64,000 nt of DNA from Cryptomeria japonica. Lineage: Eukaryota > Streptophyta > Pinopsida > Cupressales > Cupressaceae. The stretch lies in NCBI RefSeq assembly GCF_030272615.1, contig NC_081406.1:169041861-169105860 (forward strand), read 5' to 3'. Every line of letters starts with the position of its first letter. Position 1 is the stretch's first letter. Positions 42,801 through 54,939 of the stretch are shown one piece after another. Under the pieces are notes generated by a model. The model had not been told where the DNA came from and did not search any database. It saw nothing but the letters and a program-made list of their open reading frames with translations. The position numbers and the translations under genes were made by a program.

Positions 42801-45370
42801 ATGGCTAGAAGTGAGTCCTCCTCCAAAGCATCTATGTTTGATGGCACCAACTATGCCTTCTGGAGTAGAAGAATGGAGAAATACTTTTCTTCCCTTGGTT
42901 TTATGTATGGATGTCATTAAAGAATGGATATATAGTTCCACTTGATGAACTTATAAGGCATTGAGAGGGGGGGGGTGAATGAGTGCAAGTAAAAAAAATA
43001 TAAATCTGATTATCAATTTTACCAACTTAAAAATTAATAAGCATATAGAAAATAAAACCAAGTATGCAATCACCACATAAAGCATAAACCACATGACACA
43101 AGAGGTTATACGTGGAAAACCCAAATGGGAAAAACCACGGTGGGAGTTAGTACCCATAAAGATCCACTATCTACAGTATAGAGATATGACCAGTTAAGGT
43201 CTACAACACCCGGTTAGGGGCACACCCTATTAGGAATGTCTAAGCCCAATTAAGAGTTGTACAATGAGGCCTATGAGGACTATCCTTGTTAGGAGCTACC
43301 CAAGTTACTGGGATCTACAAACACAAGTTAATGTGTCACTTGGTTAGAGGATTTAATGATCAGACCTATTAGGATCTGACTGCACCTTGTTAGGAGTGAC
43401 CTTGTGAGAGGATTTTATTGCTGCAACTATTAGGGAGACAAAAAGTACAAATGATCTCAATATAACACCTTCGGTGTCTGATAAGATCTGCTTCAGAACA
43501 TTAAAACATCACATAAAATTCATCTCTCAACTCCTTGATCACCGCACTATCAGAAATATGAAATTCGCTAATGATCTTTCATACATTCAAGCTCATACTC
43601 ATATATATATTCATACCTCATCACACATCTTAAAAACATTATTAGGTCAGCTAGAACCTTGTAATAATTCCCCAGGTTTAATGTATCTAGACAATTTTCC
43701 AATGCAAGCCTTAGTTATGTCAGCCACCGACATAAAAAATCCAATTTTGTGCCATTTTACCGATCGAAGTGATTTTTATCACTATCAGTTAAGTCTCTGT
43801 TAGGATACCTGCTTTGTCAATCAAATCTCGTTCATCTAATTGAATCTGCACATGTGGTCATGAACATAAATTTATCTACCAGTATTCTTTGTTATTGTAA
43901 AACCGCATCATCCCATTCTTCATAAATTTCCTATACTAGTTGTTGGAATATTATATTGTCTGCCTTTTACCAGTTGAAGTCCTAAATATCGAATATGATA
44001 AAACTGTCTCTGCTTACCGGTTAAGCCTTGTCGATTGACCTATAGGACTCAGATGACTGTAGAAACATAGTCATCATAAAACAATCTAATCAAACATGTA
44101 TCGGTTGCAACAAGCAAATGAACAATTACCAGTTAAGATCAAATGATCAAATGCCAACACCACCCACTCCTCCTACTGATCTTGATGCTAAAAGGGAGTA
44201 TGAAAACAATGCAAAATCTAGGAATGCTATCTTAAGTGGTATGTCTGATATAGAGATTGTCAAATTCATGCACTCCACTTCAGTAAAAGTAACTTGGGAT
44301 AAGCTACAAGTCATATATGAATGAGATACTAAAGTAAAAGAAGCCAAACTACAAAATTTAAGAACTTAGTTTGAAAATCTAAAAATCAAAGAAGAAGAGA
44401 AGATAGCTAACTATCTGCAAAGAGTGGATGAGATTGTGAGCGCAATAAGAGGACTTGGAGAAGATGTAACAGATGAAGTCACTATCAAAAAGGTCCTGAG
44501 ATCATTGACTACAAGATATGACACAAAAGTTTATGCTATTGAAGAAGCTAAAAATATAAAAGCTTTCTCTGTGGATGAATTGTTTGGTTCTCTATTAGCC
44601 TATGAGATGAGGATAATAAGTGTTGAACCTTCAAAGATATAGGTTGCCTTCAATACCACACAGAAAGGAAAAGAATAAGCTACAAATGAGGATGAAAATG
44701 ACTTTGATGTTGTTGTAGTAAATTTTGTAAGGAATCTCAAAAGAGGTTCAGGGAAGAACAATAGTAAGCTACATTTCAAATGTTTCAACTATGACAAGAT
44801 TGGACACTTTTCATCTAAGTGCCCTTATGGATAAAAAGATGAAGATGAAAAGAAAAACATGAAAGCTTTTGACAAGGAAAAGATGAAGAATTCTTATAAG
44901 CCAAAGAGAAAAAAATTTAGGAGAAAGAGTAGTCTTTACACATTTGAAGATGATGCCTCTGATGAAGAAAGTGTCTCTGAAGATTCTTGCAGTGGAGGTG
45001 AAAGAGAAGTCAATCTATTTATGACACAAGGATATTTATTTGATGAACATATTGTTGATGATGAAGAAGAGGAAGTTGAAGTTGAAGTAGACCTTGAAGG
45101 TGAACTTGTAAGTGCACAAGAAGAAATTAGAAAGGTGAGGAAATAATATTAAAAGTACAAGAATGTTGTTGTTGAACAAAAAGAACAATTGAACAAATCC
45201 CTTGAGTAATCAAAGACAACAATTTCTGATTTGAGAATCAAGTTGGAAGAATCTAAAAGGATGTACAAAGTTAAAAAATCAGATTTAGAAAAGAAGGATA
45301 AGGAATGTCAAAAATTGGAAGAAGATCTTGTAAATCTAAGAAAGGAATTGGAAAAGAATAAAGATGTAAA
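42801..45370 (+). pseudogene. C4 gag, split by S2
   Basis: The ATG at 42801 (MARSESSSKASMFDGTNYAFWSRRMEKYF) is a typical copia Gag start. A small deletion near 42900 shifts the frame to WMSLKNGYIVP, where S2 interrupts. At 44160 the frame continues PPTPPTDLDAKREYENNAK, then a capsid with NYLQRVDEIVSAIRGLGEDV. The zinc knuckle CFNYDKIGHFSSKC has its second Cys replaced by Tyr. A very acidic segment and a coiled coil (KKSDLEKKDKECQKLEEDLVNLRKELEKNKDV) follow, ending at the C5 junction. Stops lie near 44323, 44370, 44640, 44677, 44833 and 45145. Confidence 0.82.
42943..44159 (-). mobile_element. S2: solo LTR of a copia element in C4 gag
   Basis: Plus reading starts TGATGAACTTATAAGG and ends AATGCCAACA, so on the minus strand it starts TGTTGGCATTTGATC. 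It has the conserved LTR-end block (GAGAGGGGGGGGGTGAATG at 42963) and LTR-type CCTATTAGG repeats, but no PBS, polypurine tract or coding region. Flanks CCACT (42938-42942) and CCACC (44160-44164) agree at 4 of 5 bases, and the gag reading frame is restored when S2 is removed. Confidence 0.8.
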
Positions 45371-46106
45371 GGTTTTTCAGGTCGGTATAATTGATGTTTG
45401 TTTTGTTGACGGATTTGAGAAGAGTGTGAAGCCAAACCAGAGTGTGAGAGATCTACCAGAGTGTAGCAGATTTGGAGCAAAATTGGGTCTGATCAAGCAA
45501 GCAGTTAAGTGCTATACCTAGATCATTCACTATTGCTCCCTAATAGTTGTAGCAGTCAAAATCCCTTAACCAAGAAGGTCCGACCAGGCCTTACATTGTA
45601 AATCCCTTAACCGGGTAGCTCAACATCTGAGTTTTAAATCCTCTTGCAAGGTTGATCCTAATAGGTTAAAGCTCCTAACAGGGCGCATCATCTAACTCCC
45701 TTAACTGGGTGACTCCTAACAAGGCATCTTTGTAAGCTTCTAACTGGGCTAGGCTCCTAACAGGGTGCATTCTGAAAGAGTGCACAAATATTATGAGTAC
45801 CAATTTCCATCGTGGTTTTCCTCCATTTGGGTTTCCACATGAAAAATATGATGTTCATGTGGTGAATGTTTTTGATGTGTTGATTTGATTTACTTTTAGT
45901 TTATACATGTTGACGAACATTTAATGAGCAATTTTGTTAAATTATTTTAACAGTTGGTTATCAGTGATTACCGGTAATGCTAAAGAGTTTATTACTGGCT
46001 TGTGATTGATTTGGTGAAGTTTTATTACTTCAATTTTTAAGTTTAAATTTTTTATTAATACAAATTCACCCCCCTCTCAGTATAACTAGATCCTCTAAGA
46101 TTAACA
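45371..46106 (+). repeat. C5 5' LTR, truncated
   Basis: It ends AGATTAACA directly before the PBS. It has LTR-type repeats of the CCCTTAACCGGGT and CCTAACAGGG kind (45545-45770) like the C6 LTR, the TTTCCATCGTGGTTTTCC block at 45808 and the CACCCCCCTCTCAG block at 46067. The first half of the LTR is missing. The left edge is where C4 gag stops being readable. Confidence 0.75.
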
Positions 46107-46108
46107 AT

Positions 46109-46120
46109 TGGTATCAGAGC
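46109..46120 (+). other. C5 primer binding site
   Basis: TGGTATCAGAGC, full initiator-methionine PBS, two bases after the LTR end. Confidence 0.9.
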
Positions 46121-46176
46121 ATTGGTCCTCTGTGTGCAGAAAGCTTAACAACTTGAAGGAAAGATCCTCAAGAAAG

Positions 46177-47249
46177 ATGATGAAGAAGGAGGGTCCCAAT
46201 TTTACCAAGGACAACTACCAGATATGGAAAGACCGGATGAAGATATACATTAAAGGATTGGGTGCTCATTATTAGAATCATGTGGTAAACAAGTATGTTG
46301 CTCCTACTACAAGCCCCTTGACACTGGATGAGCTTAAAGAACAACACGAAAACATTCAAGCCTTGGAAGCAATTGTAAGTACTTTATCTAATTCTAATTA
46401 TATAGATGTTCATGGATTAGAAACTGCATTTGACGTATGGGAGAAATTAGACTTGATTTATGGAGGAGATGAACATGTACAAAGAGCAAAAGAAGAAAGT
46501 TTAAGAGGCAAATTTGATTACATGAAAATGATTGATGGTGAGACCATTGCACAATATGATCAAAGGATTAAAGAAGTTGTAGGTGGTATTAAGAGTGTTG
46601 GAGGTAATATTGATGATGATGTTATTGTTAGTAAAATGCTTAGAACTCTCCTACCATAATGTGCTATTAGAGTTTCTGCAATTCAAGAACTGAGATCTAT
46701 TTCTAAAGATAAAGTCATTGTTGATTCTCTTATTGGAAAGTTGACTGCATTTCAGTTAAACAACTTTTATAATAGTGTTTCAAAACCGTCTGAATTTGCT
46801 TTTAAAGCTTATGTAACTGGTACATCTATTAGGAAAGGAAAGGATATTTGTCATAGTCATTACTACAAGTCTAGTCATGGCGGTAGCAGAACAGAGGATG
46901 ATAATGAAGATCATCTAACGGAACTTGAGGCACTATTGGCTAAAAGATTTCCTAGAGGCACTGGTAAGTACAAAGGTATTCTTCCTTTGAAGTGTTTTTC
47001 CTGCAATAAGATTGGACGCATTGCTACAAATTTTCCTAACGATGATAAAAAGGAAAAGTTCATGAAATTTAAAGGAAAATTATAGAAACATGAAACATTG
47101 CTATGCTACAGTTGACGAAGGAGTAATTGATGAAGAATCAGAAGAAAATGACAATGAGGAGATAGTGTTTGTTGATGTGAAGGAAGATATGACTCATGAA
47201 AATGCATTAGTGTCTCACATGGATAGCAGTGATGAATGTATAATAGATA
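46177..47249 (+). pseudogene. C5 gag and start of protease
   Basis: The ATG at 46177 (MMKKEGPNFTKDNYQIWKDRMKIYIKGLG) starts a copia Gag with LEAIVSTLSNSNYIDVHGLETAFDVWEKLDLIY and LRGKFDYMKMIDGETIAQYDQRIKEVV. The zinc knuckle CFSCNKIGRIATNF has His changed to Arg and the last Cys changed to Phe. Stops lie near 46274, 46657 and 47083. The protease active site is cut just after the catalytic Asp (CIID, where the family has WIIDSGCSHHM) by the C7 LTR at 47250. Confidence 0.82.
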
Positions 47250-49066
47250 TGTTAGACACAATGCACCACTGAGAGGGGGGTGAAACAGTGGTTCTCAAAC
47301 TTTTCCCTTTAACAACCTATGTCAGTATACTGATTATGGGATCTAACACAATGTAGACTTACCGGTTAGAGAAGAGACTAATCATAAATGCAATCACACA
47401 CAAAGGGGCATCACACAACACTAGCATGTACGAGGAAAACCTAAGATGGGAAAAACCTCAATGAGAAATGATGCTGGAGTCTACTGCTCCAATCCAGCCT
47501 CACAATGAAATCTTTTGATTGCAATATTTAAGGCACCAACCCCTAACTGATTTATGGGCTACAATTCAAAGGAGCTACAACCCCTTCTATTTTATGGGCA
47601 CCAACCCAAAGGAGCTACAACCCCTTTCACCGAGCTACAACTCAGTGATCACAATACATTATACTCAAATACAAAGGTAGTAGTCTAGTTACAAGTGAAT
47701 CTTGTAACCTCTCAATACAATCCTCCCTGTCGGTAAGGTACCTCCTCTGCCTTACCAGTTCTCTACTCACTCTTGTTGAATCTTTAGCAACTCAGCCACT
47801 ATCTTGTTGGATCTCCTCTATCACTCTCTTCTCTCTTCCTCTCACTGTTGCTACTTCCTGGTTCCTTCTTTACTCAGCACACTGCCTCTTCTCTTTTGGT
47901 TTACCTCTATCTATCACTGTCAGTTCTATACCATTCCTTCTTACTTGACTGGGTTCCTCTGGTTCTTCATTCAACTTGCATTCACTCTCTACCACCTTCT
48001 CACTGGTAGCCTTGACCTTATTGGTTAAACCCTCTTACCGACTCCCCTTCAAATACACAAACACTTAAGATCTTCGCCAAACTGACTTAGACTAATTTTG
48101 TTACTCACAGAGGTATATCAACACTCTGTCCAGCATAGTCTTCTCATGCGGCATCATTCAACTAGCATTCCTCCTTGATTTCGGCTTGCATATATATAAA
48201 CAAGTTTTCCCACCAAAAACTAATTCAAACTTCAGTCGGTTAGGGTTTCTTCCACTGATCAAATCTTCATCAGATTTGATCCAATCTACCTTGGATCAAT
48301 CACCTACATTGGAGGAATGCATCTATATGCATTTTCCATCATCCAATGCATATTTACTAAAAATAGAAAATCTAACCCTGTTCTTTAACCTCAAAATCAG
48401 TCGACACATTTATGATCCAGTTGTTTCCTTCTCGAGGTCAATCTATAGTCAGATATCATGCATCGATCATGGCTCCAGCAAATCTCAGATCTTCCTCTAT
48501 CGTTCATCTTCCATTGAGCCGCAAACTCTACAACTGCCCCATGATTGTCGTAGTCAACATTTAATGTCAACCAATAGCAATTACCTCTCTGACACAAACA
48601 TCACCTATCTCTGCATGTTTTCCACCTCATCTTTGCATGGCATCACATTCTCATGCATCCAATCTCACTGATATAGAGTTGATTCATGCTTGCACATCTG
48701 ACAAACCCTTACCAGAATCAATCCTTTCCAGTAAACCTTCATGCCAACACCAACTTAATCTTGCTAGTGTAACACATCAACCGGGCATCAACCATGCCGA
48801 TCCTCAGCAACCATCAAGAGTAATTCCACATGTGTATTTTTATCTGATGAAGGTTTTTCACTTCTTTATGTTCAACTTACTTAACTAAATACCAGTATCC
48901 TTGTTTACCAGTAACTACCTAGATGACCCAATTTCATCATCCTTTGTTAGATCTGAACCGATGGTAACACAACACACCTTCTTCATACTGGTAACTCTAT
49001 TTTGTGTGCAGCTGTAGACATAGCATCATTTGTCCAGTTCATCTCACAGTCAGTTTCCCATAGTGG
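47250..49066 (-). repeat. C7 3' LTR, first part
   Basis: Plus reading starts TGTTAGACACAATGCACCACTGAGAGG. The remainder (56367-57070) lies beyond C6, giving a total of about 2.5 kb. The block of GTGCAGCCC-free, Ser/Leu-rich frames around 47800-48800 has no family signal and I treat it as non-coding. It resembles the C4 LTR in its outer end (TGTTGGCATTGTGTTGTCATTG on the minus strand). Confidence 0.78.
49062..49066. repeat. Target site duplication of C6, left copy
   Basis: AGTGG is identical to 56362-56366. Confidence 0.93.
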
Positions 49067-50452
49067 TGTTGGCATTTGCATGAAGATTTCATTAATGATA
49101 TGTTATGTTGTCATTGATGTCAATTAACCGGTAATGATATTGTTGATATTGTTGTAATATTGTTTTGTAACCGGCAGGATGAGCTAGTGAAGGAAACTGT
49201 CACCGGTAGGAAGAATTTGTAGAGTGAACCGGTATTGCTATGTATTGGAGAGTTGAACCGGTAAACCCTACCAGTTGATTTGATAAACTCTAACCAATTA
49301 AGTTTGGTGAATTAGTTGTATTGGTTTATGATCTGATGATGAGTAGTAATGATTATGACACGTATACTTATTATATGAAGAGAGTTCCAAAGTGATTTTG
49401 GCGCATTGATGAAATGGTTTTTGTCTAGGGAATGAGAAAGTATATTGCATGTAATGTAAAGCACATGATGAGTTACTGAGTTCGATGAAGCGGTGATCAA
49501 GGAGAGGTCGAGGCTTTCTTAATTGATGTGCAGAGATTGTTATGTAATACAATAGTCATACTTGAACCGACTTGTTTGTAATCTTTATGAGAGAACTAGG
49601 TTTTTGTTGTGTTACTGGCCCAATTGATTTGTTTATAAGGTCGATGAGTTATTTAGTTTTAGAGTTGGCAAAGCTTCAATTGAGTGTGTGGTTACCGAAC
49701 CGGATGATGTATCTGCAGTTTGACTAAAGGCAAATAGGAGCATGAAAAGGATTTGAACAAGCAAGTGTAGTGCTATTCAAATAGATCAGCAAACTCTTGT
49801 TGTTTTCTAACAATTACAGTAGATTGAAATCCCCTAATCGGGTCAGCTCTAATAAGCTTGGTCCTATTCAAATCCTCTACCGAGGTTACTCCTTATAGGG
49901 TACTGCTTCTAACAAGGCATTATAGTCAATCCCTTAACCGGGTGGTCCCTAATAGGATTTATTCTTAACAAGACTTTTGTAAAGCTTTAACAGGCTAGCC
50001 TCCTAATAGGGCAAACTTCAAAAGAGTTCAAATAGTTATCTTGTAAGTCTTATCTCACCCTGGTTTTTCCCATTTGGGTTTCCACGTCAAAAATATTGTG
50101 TCAAGTGGTGAATATATTTGTGGTTATGTTCTTATAGATTATTTGCTTAACTACTTAATCCACTTTGATAAGTCATGATAACTGGAAGCATTGTGAAATG
50201 AAGTTTTACTTATGTCAGTAAAATCATTTGGGTGTTTATGAGTTTGAAGTTTTTTACTATTAGTTTCTTGTAACAGTCAACCGATTTATCTTGAGGGTTT
50301 TTATCTTGACAGTGATATTGCATTCATAGTTCTAAGTTTACTTTGAGAGATTGATTTTGAGATTGGTGAAGTTAGTATCAATTTTTCTATCTGCTGATTC
50401 CCTTCCCCCTCTCAGTAGTTGACCGGATTCTTATTCTTTCATCATACCATCA
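49067..50452 (+). repeat. C6 5' LTR
   Basis: It starts TGTTGGCATTTGCATGAAG and ends CATACCATCA. It matches 54940-56361 throughout. It contains a series of short dyads such as CCCTTAACCGGGT (49929) and CCTAATAGGG (50002). Confidence 0.95.
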
Positions 50453-50466
50453 ATTCGTATTAAAGC
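50453..50466 (+). other. C6 primer binding site, degenerate
   Basis: ATTCGTATTAAAGC stands where ATTGGTATCAGAGC is expected: three substitutions from the initiator-methionine PBS. Confidence 0.75.
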
Positions 50467-50522
50467 GTCTCAGGTCCTCTAAGGTTTAAGCCTAACAACT
50501 TGAGGTAAAGATCTTGCAGATC

Positions 50523-51540
50523 ATGATGAAGAAGGAAGGTCTGAAGTTTAATAGAGAGAAATATAGGATATGGATTGATAGAATGAAAAATTATATCAAG
50601 AGTCTAGGAAACCAATACTGGGAACATGTTGTTACTCAATATGTTGCACCTAGTGGTATTATGACTGATGATTAGAAGAAAGAGCAACAAGAAAACAATC
50701 AAACATTAGAGGCTATTATCAGTTCTTTGTCTAATGTAGAGTATGTAGATGTTCATGGTCTAGAGACTGCATATGATGTATGGAAGAAACTTGAAGAGAT
50801 TTATAGTAGTGATGAACATGTAAAGATTGCTAAATAAGAGAATCTAAGAGGAAAGTTTGATGACATGCGGATGGCCGAAGGTGAGAATATCCAACAGTAT
50901 GGTCAAAGGATAAAAGATATAGTCGATGAAATTAAGAGTGCAGGAGGTAAAGTGGAAGATACCACTAAGAACCTTGCTACCAGTCTATGCTATCTGAGTT
51001 GCAGCCATTCAAGAGCTAAAGTCTATTGACAAAACTAAGGTAACCCTTGACTCCATCATTGGCAAGCTTACTGCTTTTGAATTAAATGGTTATGATGCTA
51101 GTGTACAAAAATATGAGTCTGCATTTAGATCTTCTATTTGTAACCCATCTATGAGGAAAAGTAGAGATGTCAGACACAATTATGAATCTAGATCTAGCAG
51201 AGAAGATGATGATGAAGACAGTTTAGTTGAACTTGAAGCATTGTTGGCCAAGCGGTTGTCCAGAGGTACTGGTAAATATAGAGGTAAATTACCTTTGAAA
51301 TTTTTTGCATGCAACAAGATTGGACACATAGCTAGTAACTGTCCTAATGGTGATAATGATCACAAATGAGAGAAATTCAAGAAGTATAAGGGTAAAGGCA
51401 AAAGATATTGTCTTATTGTTGTTGATGGTGGTATCACTGATGAGGAATCTGATGGTGATGCTAACAAAGACATTGTGTTTGTATCTATTAAAGAGGAGAT
51501 ATCTGATCAGAAGGCGTTAGTGTCTCAAATGGATAATTCT
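50523..51540 (+). pseudogene. C6 gag
   Basis: The ATG at 50523 (MMKKEGLKFNREKYRIWIDRMKNYIKSLG) starts Gag, closely like that of C5: LEAIISSLSNVEYVDVHGLETAYDVWKKLEEIY and LRGKFDDMRMAEGENIQQYGQRIKDIV. A frame change near 50955-50970 and stops near 50674, 50835, 50990 and 51367 break it. The zinc knuckle reads KFFACNKIGHIASNC, with the first Cys replaced by Phe. An acidic linker leads to protease. Confidence 0.88.
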
Positions 51541-52790
51541 AATGATTGGATCATTGATAGTGGTTGTTCACATCACATGACAGTGATCGGAGCAAATTTC
51601 TTTCTTTGAAGGAATTTGATGGTGGAGTTGTAAAATTTGGTAATGACTCACCCTGTATGGTTAAAGGTAAGGGAACCTTTTCTCTTAATGGAAAGAGCAG
51701 TGCAGATGATGTCTACTGGGTTGAAGGTTTAAAGCACAATCTTTTGAGTGTGGCACAAGTCAATGACAACGGATACCCATTGGAGTTTAAGAATGGTATA
51801 TGCAAAATCTATGGGAGCAAAGGTGAATTGATTGCAACTAGGAAGAAAACTAAAGGTAACCTGTTTCACCTTAATCCTAAAGTTGGCAACTGTTTAATTG
51901 CAAAGATAGATGATAGTTGGCTTTAGCATAGGAGATTTTGTCATATAAATTTTGATAACATTGTTAAAGTGAGTAGGTCCAAGATAGTGAGAGGTTTGCC
52001 TCAGTTGAACAAACTGGTTAATGCTCTATGTAAGGAATGTCAGTTGGGAAAGATGACATCCTCAACTTTCAAGAGAAAATCTTTTTCAATGGAACATCTC
52101 TTAGATTTGGTTCATACACATCTTTGTGGACCAATAAGGACTAAAAGTATTCAAGGTGACAGATATTTTATGATCTTCACTGATGATTGCTCAAGGATGA
52201 TGTGGGTCACATTCTTGAAGGATAGGACTAAAGCATTTAGTAAGTTCAAGGTGTTCAGGGCCTTAGCTAAGGAGGAGAATAGTAAAAAGATAAAGTGTTT
52301 GCAGACTAATCATGGCGGTGAATTTACTTCTGAGGAATTCACTAGATATTGTGAAGAAAATGGTATCAAACAACACCTTTCTGCACCAAGGACACCACAA
52401 CAGAATGGTATTGTAGAGAGAAACAACCAATTGGTTGTTGAAGCTGCAAGGACAATGTTGATACAAGGAGGTGTAGCGAAAACTTTTTGGAGAGAAGTTG
52501 TCAGCACAATTATCTACACTATGAACTGAATTCTGGTGAAGAGAGGTAAGGACAAGACTCCTTATGAATATAGGTATGGTAGATCACCTAATGTTAGTTA
52601 TTTCAAGATATTTGGAAGCAAATGTTTTATTAACAGAGGTGACTATGTTAGCAAATTTGAGGCTAAAAGTGATGAAGGTATATTTCTTGGTTATTCCACC
52701 AAGAGTAAGGCCTACAAATGTTTTAATAACCAGACACAGAGAATTATTGAGAGTGTTGATGTTTGAGTGGATGAATATCTTGAAGCCTTA
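51541..52790 (+). pseudogene. C6 protease and integrase
   Basis: The protease active site WIIDSGCSHHMT is intact at 51548-51583. One base is then missing (a GG became G) and the text continues in another frame as SDRSKFLSLKEF. The pre-integrase finger (HRRFCHINFDNIVKVS, CKECQLGKM) and integrase core follow. The first catalytic Asp is His (LVHTHLCGP), the second is Asn (LQTNHGGEF), and the Glu is kept (NGIVERNNQ). A C-terminal NVSYFKIFGSKCFINRG is followed by GIFLGYSTKSKAYKCF. Stops lie near 51924, 52527 and 52763. Confidence 0.9.
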
Positions 52791-54620
52791 GAGGAAACCA
52801 GTGTGGAGAAAAAGGATGAAGATTTTCTCACATTTTGTTTTCCGAACCAGAAACTGTGAAACCTAAAACTGGTAAAGCAAATACTGATGTACCAGTTCAA
52901 CCAGAATAGATAAATTTAGAAGTAGATGATGACAATGAAGAAGATGAACTGGAAGATAATGATCATGTTATTCTGAGATATGTGAGACTCAATCACAATC
53001 CTGAACAGATTATTGGAGATAAGGATGTTGGAGTACTAACCAGAAGAAGAATCAGAGAGAATTCTTGCATGATCTGCACTATTAAACCAAGAACTGCTAA
53101 GGAAGCATTTGGTGATGATCATTGGGTTAAAGCTATGGAGGAGGAACTAGATCAAATTGAGAAGAACAACACATGGACCCTAGTACCCTGACTGGTAAAT
53201 AAAAATGCCATAGGTACTAGGTGGGTATTCAGGAACAAATTGAATGAAGATGGTGTTGTAGTTCGCAACAAAGCTAGGTTGGTTTACAAAGGTTATGCAC
53301 AAGAGGAAGGAGAAGATTATGGTGAGAATTTTGCACCAGTGGCAAGGCTGGAAGGTGTCATAACTTTACTTGTATTTGCAACACATAACAAATTCAAGGT
53401 ATATCAGATGGATGTAAAGTCAACATTTTTGAATGGGATACTGGAACAAGAAGTATACATTGAGTAGCTAGATGGTTATACTTTGACTAATGAGAAAGAC
53501 ATGGTATGAAAATTACATAAGGCTTTATATGGATTAAAGCAGGCACCAAGAGCATGGTATGAAAGGCTTCATACACACCTGATGAAGATAGGTTTTCTGA
53601 GAACCAGTGAAGATAGCAACATATATCTCAAATATGAAGGAGATAAAATATTGGTCAGCGAAGTATTTGTAGATGATATCATATTTGGAAGTAATGATGA
53701 CATGAGAAATGATTTTACAAATGAAATGAAAAATGAATTTGAAATGTCTCTAGTGGGAGAGATAAAAAAAATTCATAAGCTTACAAACACAGTAAATGAA
53801 GAGTGGTATTTTCATCACATGGTCTAAGTATGTGAAAGAGGTTTTGAAGATATTTGGTATGAGTGACTGTAAACTAGTTGGGACATCAATGGTTACAGGT
53901 TGTAAGTTGTCTAAGGAAAATGAATCCATATCTGTTGATGAGAAGGAATACAGGTCAATGATTGGAAAATTGCACTATGTTGTTCATAGCAGACCGGATA
54001 TAGCTCATGCAGTTGGCCTAGTTGCTAGATTCCAAAAGAATCCAAAGAAAACACATTTAATAGCAACCAAGGGGATTTTCAGATATTTGAAAGTTACTAT
54101 TGAATATGAATTATGGTATCCATATGGAGGAAATTTTGACTTGAAGGTGTACACAGATGCAGATTGGGCAGGAAATGTTGATGACAGGAAAAGCACAATC
54201 GGTGGAGAATTTTTTCTTGGAGGAAGACTTGTTTTATGGAGTAGTAAGAAGCAGAGTTGTCTATCACAATCTACTATTGAAGTTGAGTATGTTGCAGCTT
54301 ACATGAACCATACCTAGGCTATCTGGATGAGGCACATTTTGGAAGGTTTTAAGATGAAGATTTCAGAACCTGTAAAAATCATATGTGATAATACAAGTGC
54401 CATAAATATTTCCAAGAACCCTATTTTGCACACACGAACCAAACATATTGAATTGAAGTATCATTTCTTAAGGGAAAAAGTGCAGAGTAAAGATGTGATC
54501 TTGGAGCATGTTTCTATCAAGGAGCAGCTTGTAAATATATTTACTAAACCTCTTCCTAAGACTACTTTTGAGTATCCTAGAAGTCAGCTAGGGGTTGTAC
54601 CCCTTCATGAGGTCAATTGA
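52791..54620 (+). pseudogene. C6 reverse transcriptase and RNase H
   Basis: Reverse transcriptase reads [58 protein letters not shown] and the intact catalytic [13 protein letters not shown], then a frame change near 53770-53800, then SMIGKLHYVVHSRPDIAHAVG. RNase H reads FRYLKVTIEYELWYPYGG, YTDADWAGNVDDRKSTIGG, CLSQSTIEVEYVAAYMNHT and IICDNTSAINISKNPILH, ending SQLGVVPLHEVN at 54617. Stops lie near 52857, 52907, 53190, 53466, 53508 and 54317. Confidence 0.9.
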
Positions 54621-54927
54621 GCATGATGTAGATAACATTAGTCCTAGAGCTACTTGCAGATTTTTACAGCAGGATTGGTGTAGAAGTGAAGTTATTCCAT
54701 AGGGGGAGCATCAAGTTGCAGGTTGTTGATGCTGAAACAATGAAATTTGACATTCCATGTTTTACTTTCAATTTGGCATTGTTGTCAAAGGGGGAGAAGA
54801 ACTATGTGATTTGTATGATTAACAGAGACAAGTTGAAGACAAGGTGAATACTTGGTAATGTAAACCAAGATTCCTATTCACAATCAGAACAATCAATGGT
54901 ATTGATATTTGTATTGCCATCAATGCC

Positions 54928-54939
54928 AAAGGGGGAGAT
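54928..54939 (+). other. C6 polypurine tract
   Basis: AAAGGGGGAGAT directly precedes the 3' LTR. A second copy of the CAAAGGGGGAG word occurs upstream at 54786. Confidence 0.9.

Larger units (their letters stand above)
40370..45370 (+). mobile_element. C4: Ty1/copia element with long LTR (SIRE-like gag), truncated
   Basis: A 2.36 kb 5' LTR, PBS and most of gag are present. The gag is split by S2 (42943-44159). The element ends abruptly near 45370, where LTR sequence of C5 begins. Protease, pol and 3' LTR are absent. The long gag with an acidic and coiled-coil tail resembles SIRE-type copia. Confidence 0.75.

Noticed and set aside
48186-48671. 161-codon plus-strand frame
   Set aside because: It lies within the antisense C7 LTR, has no family motif and low-complexity Ser/Leu content.
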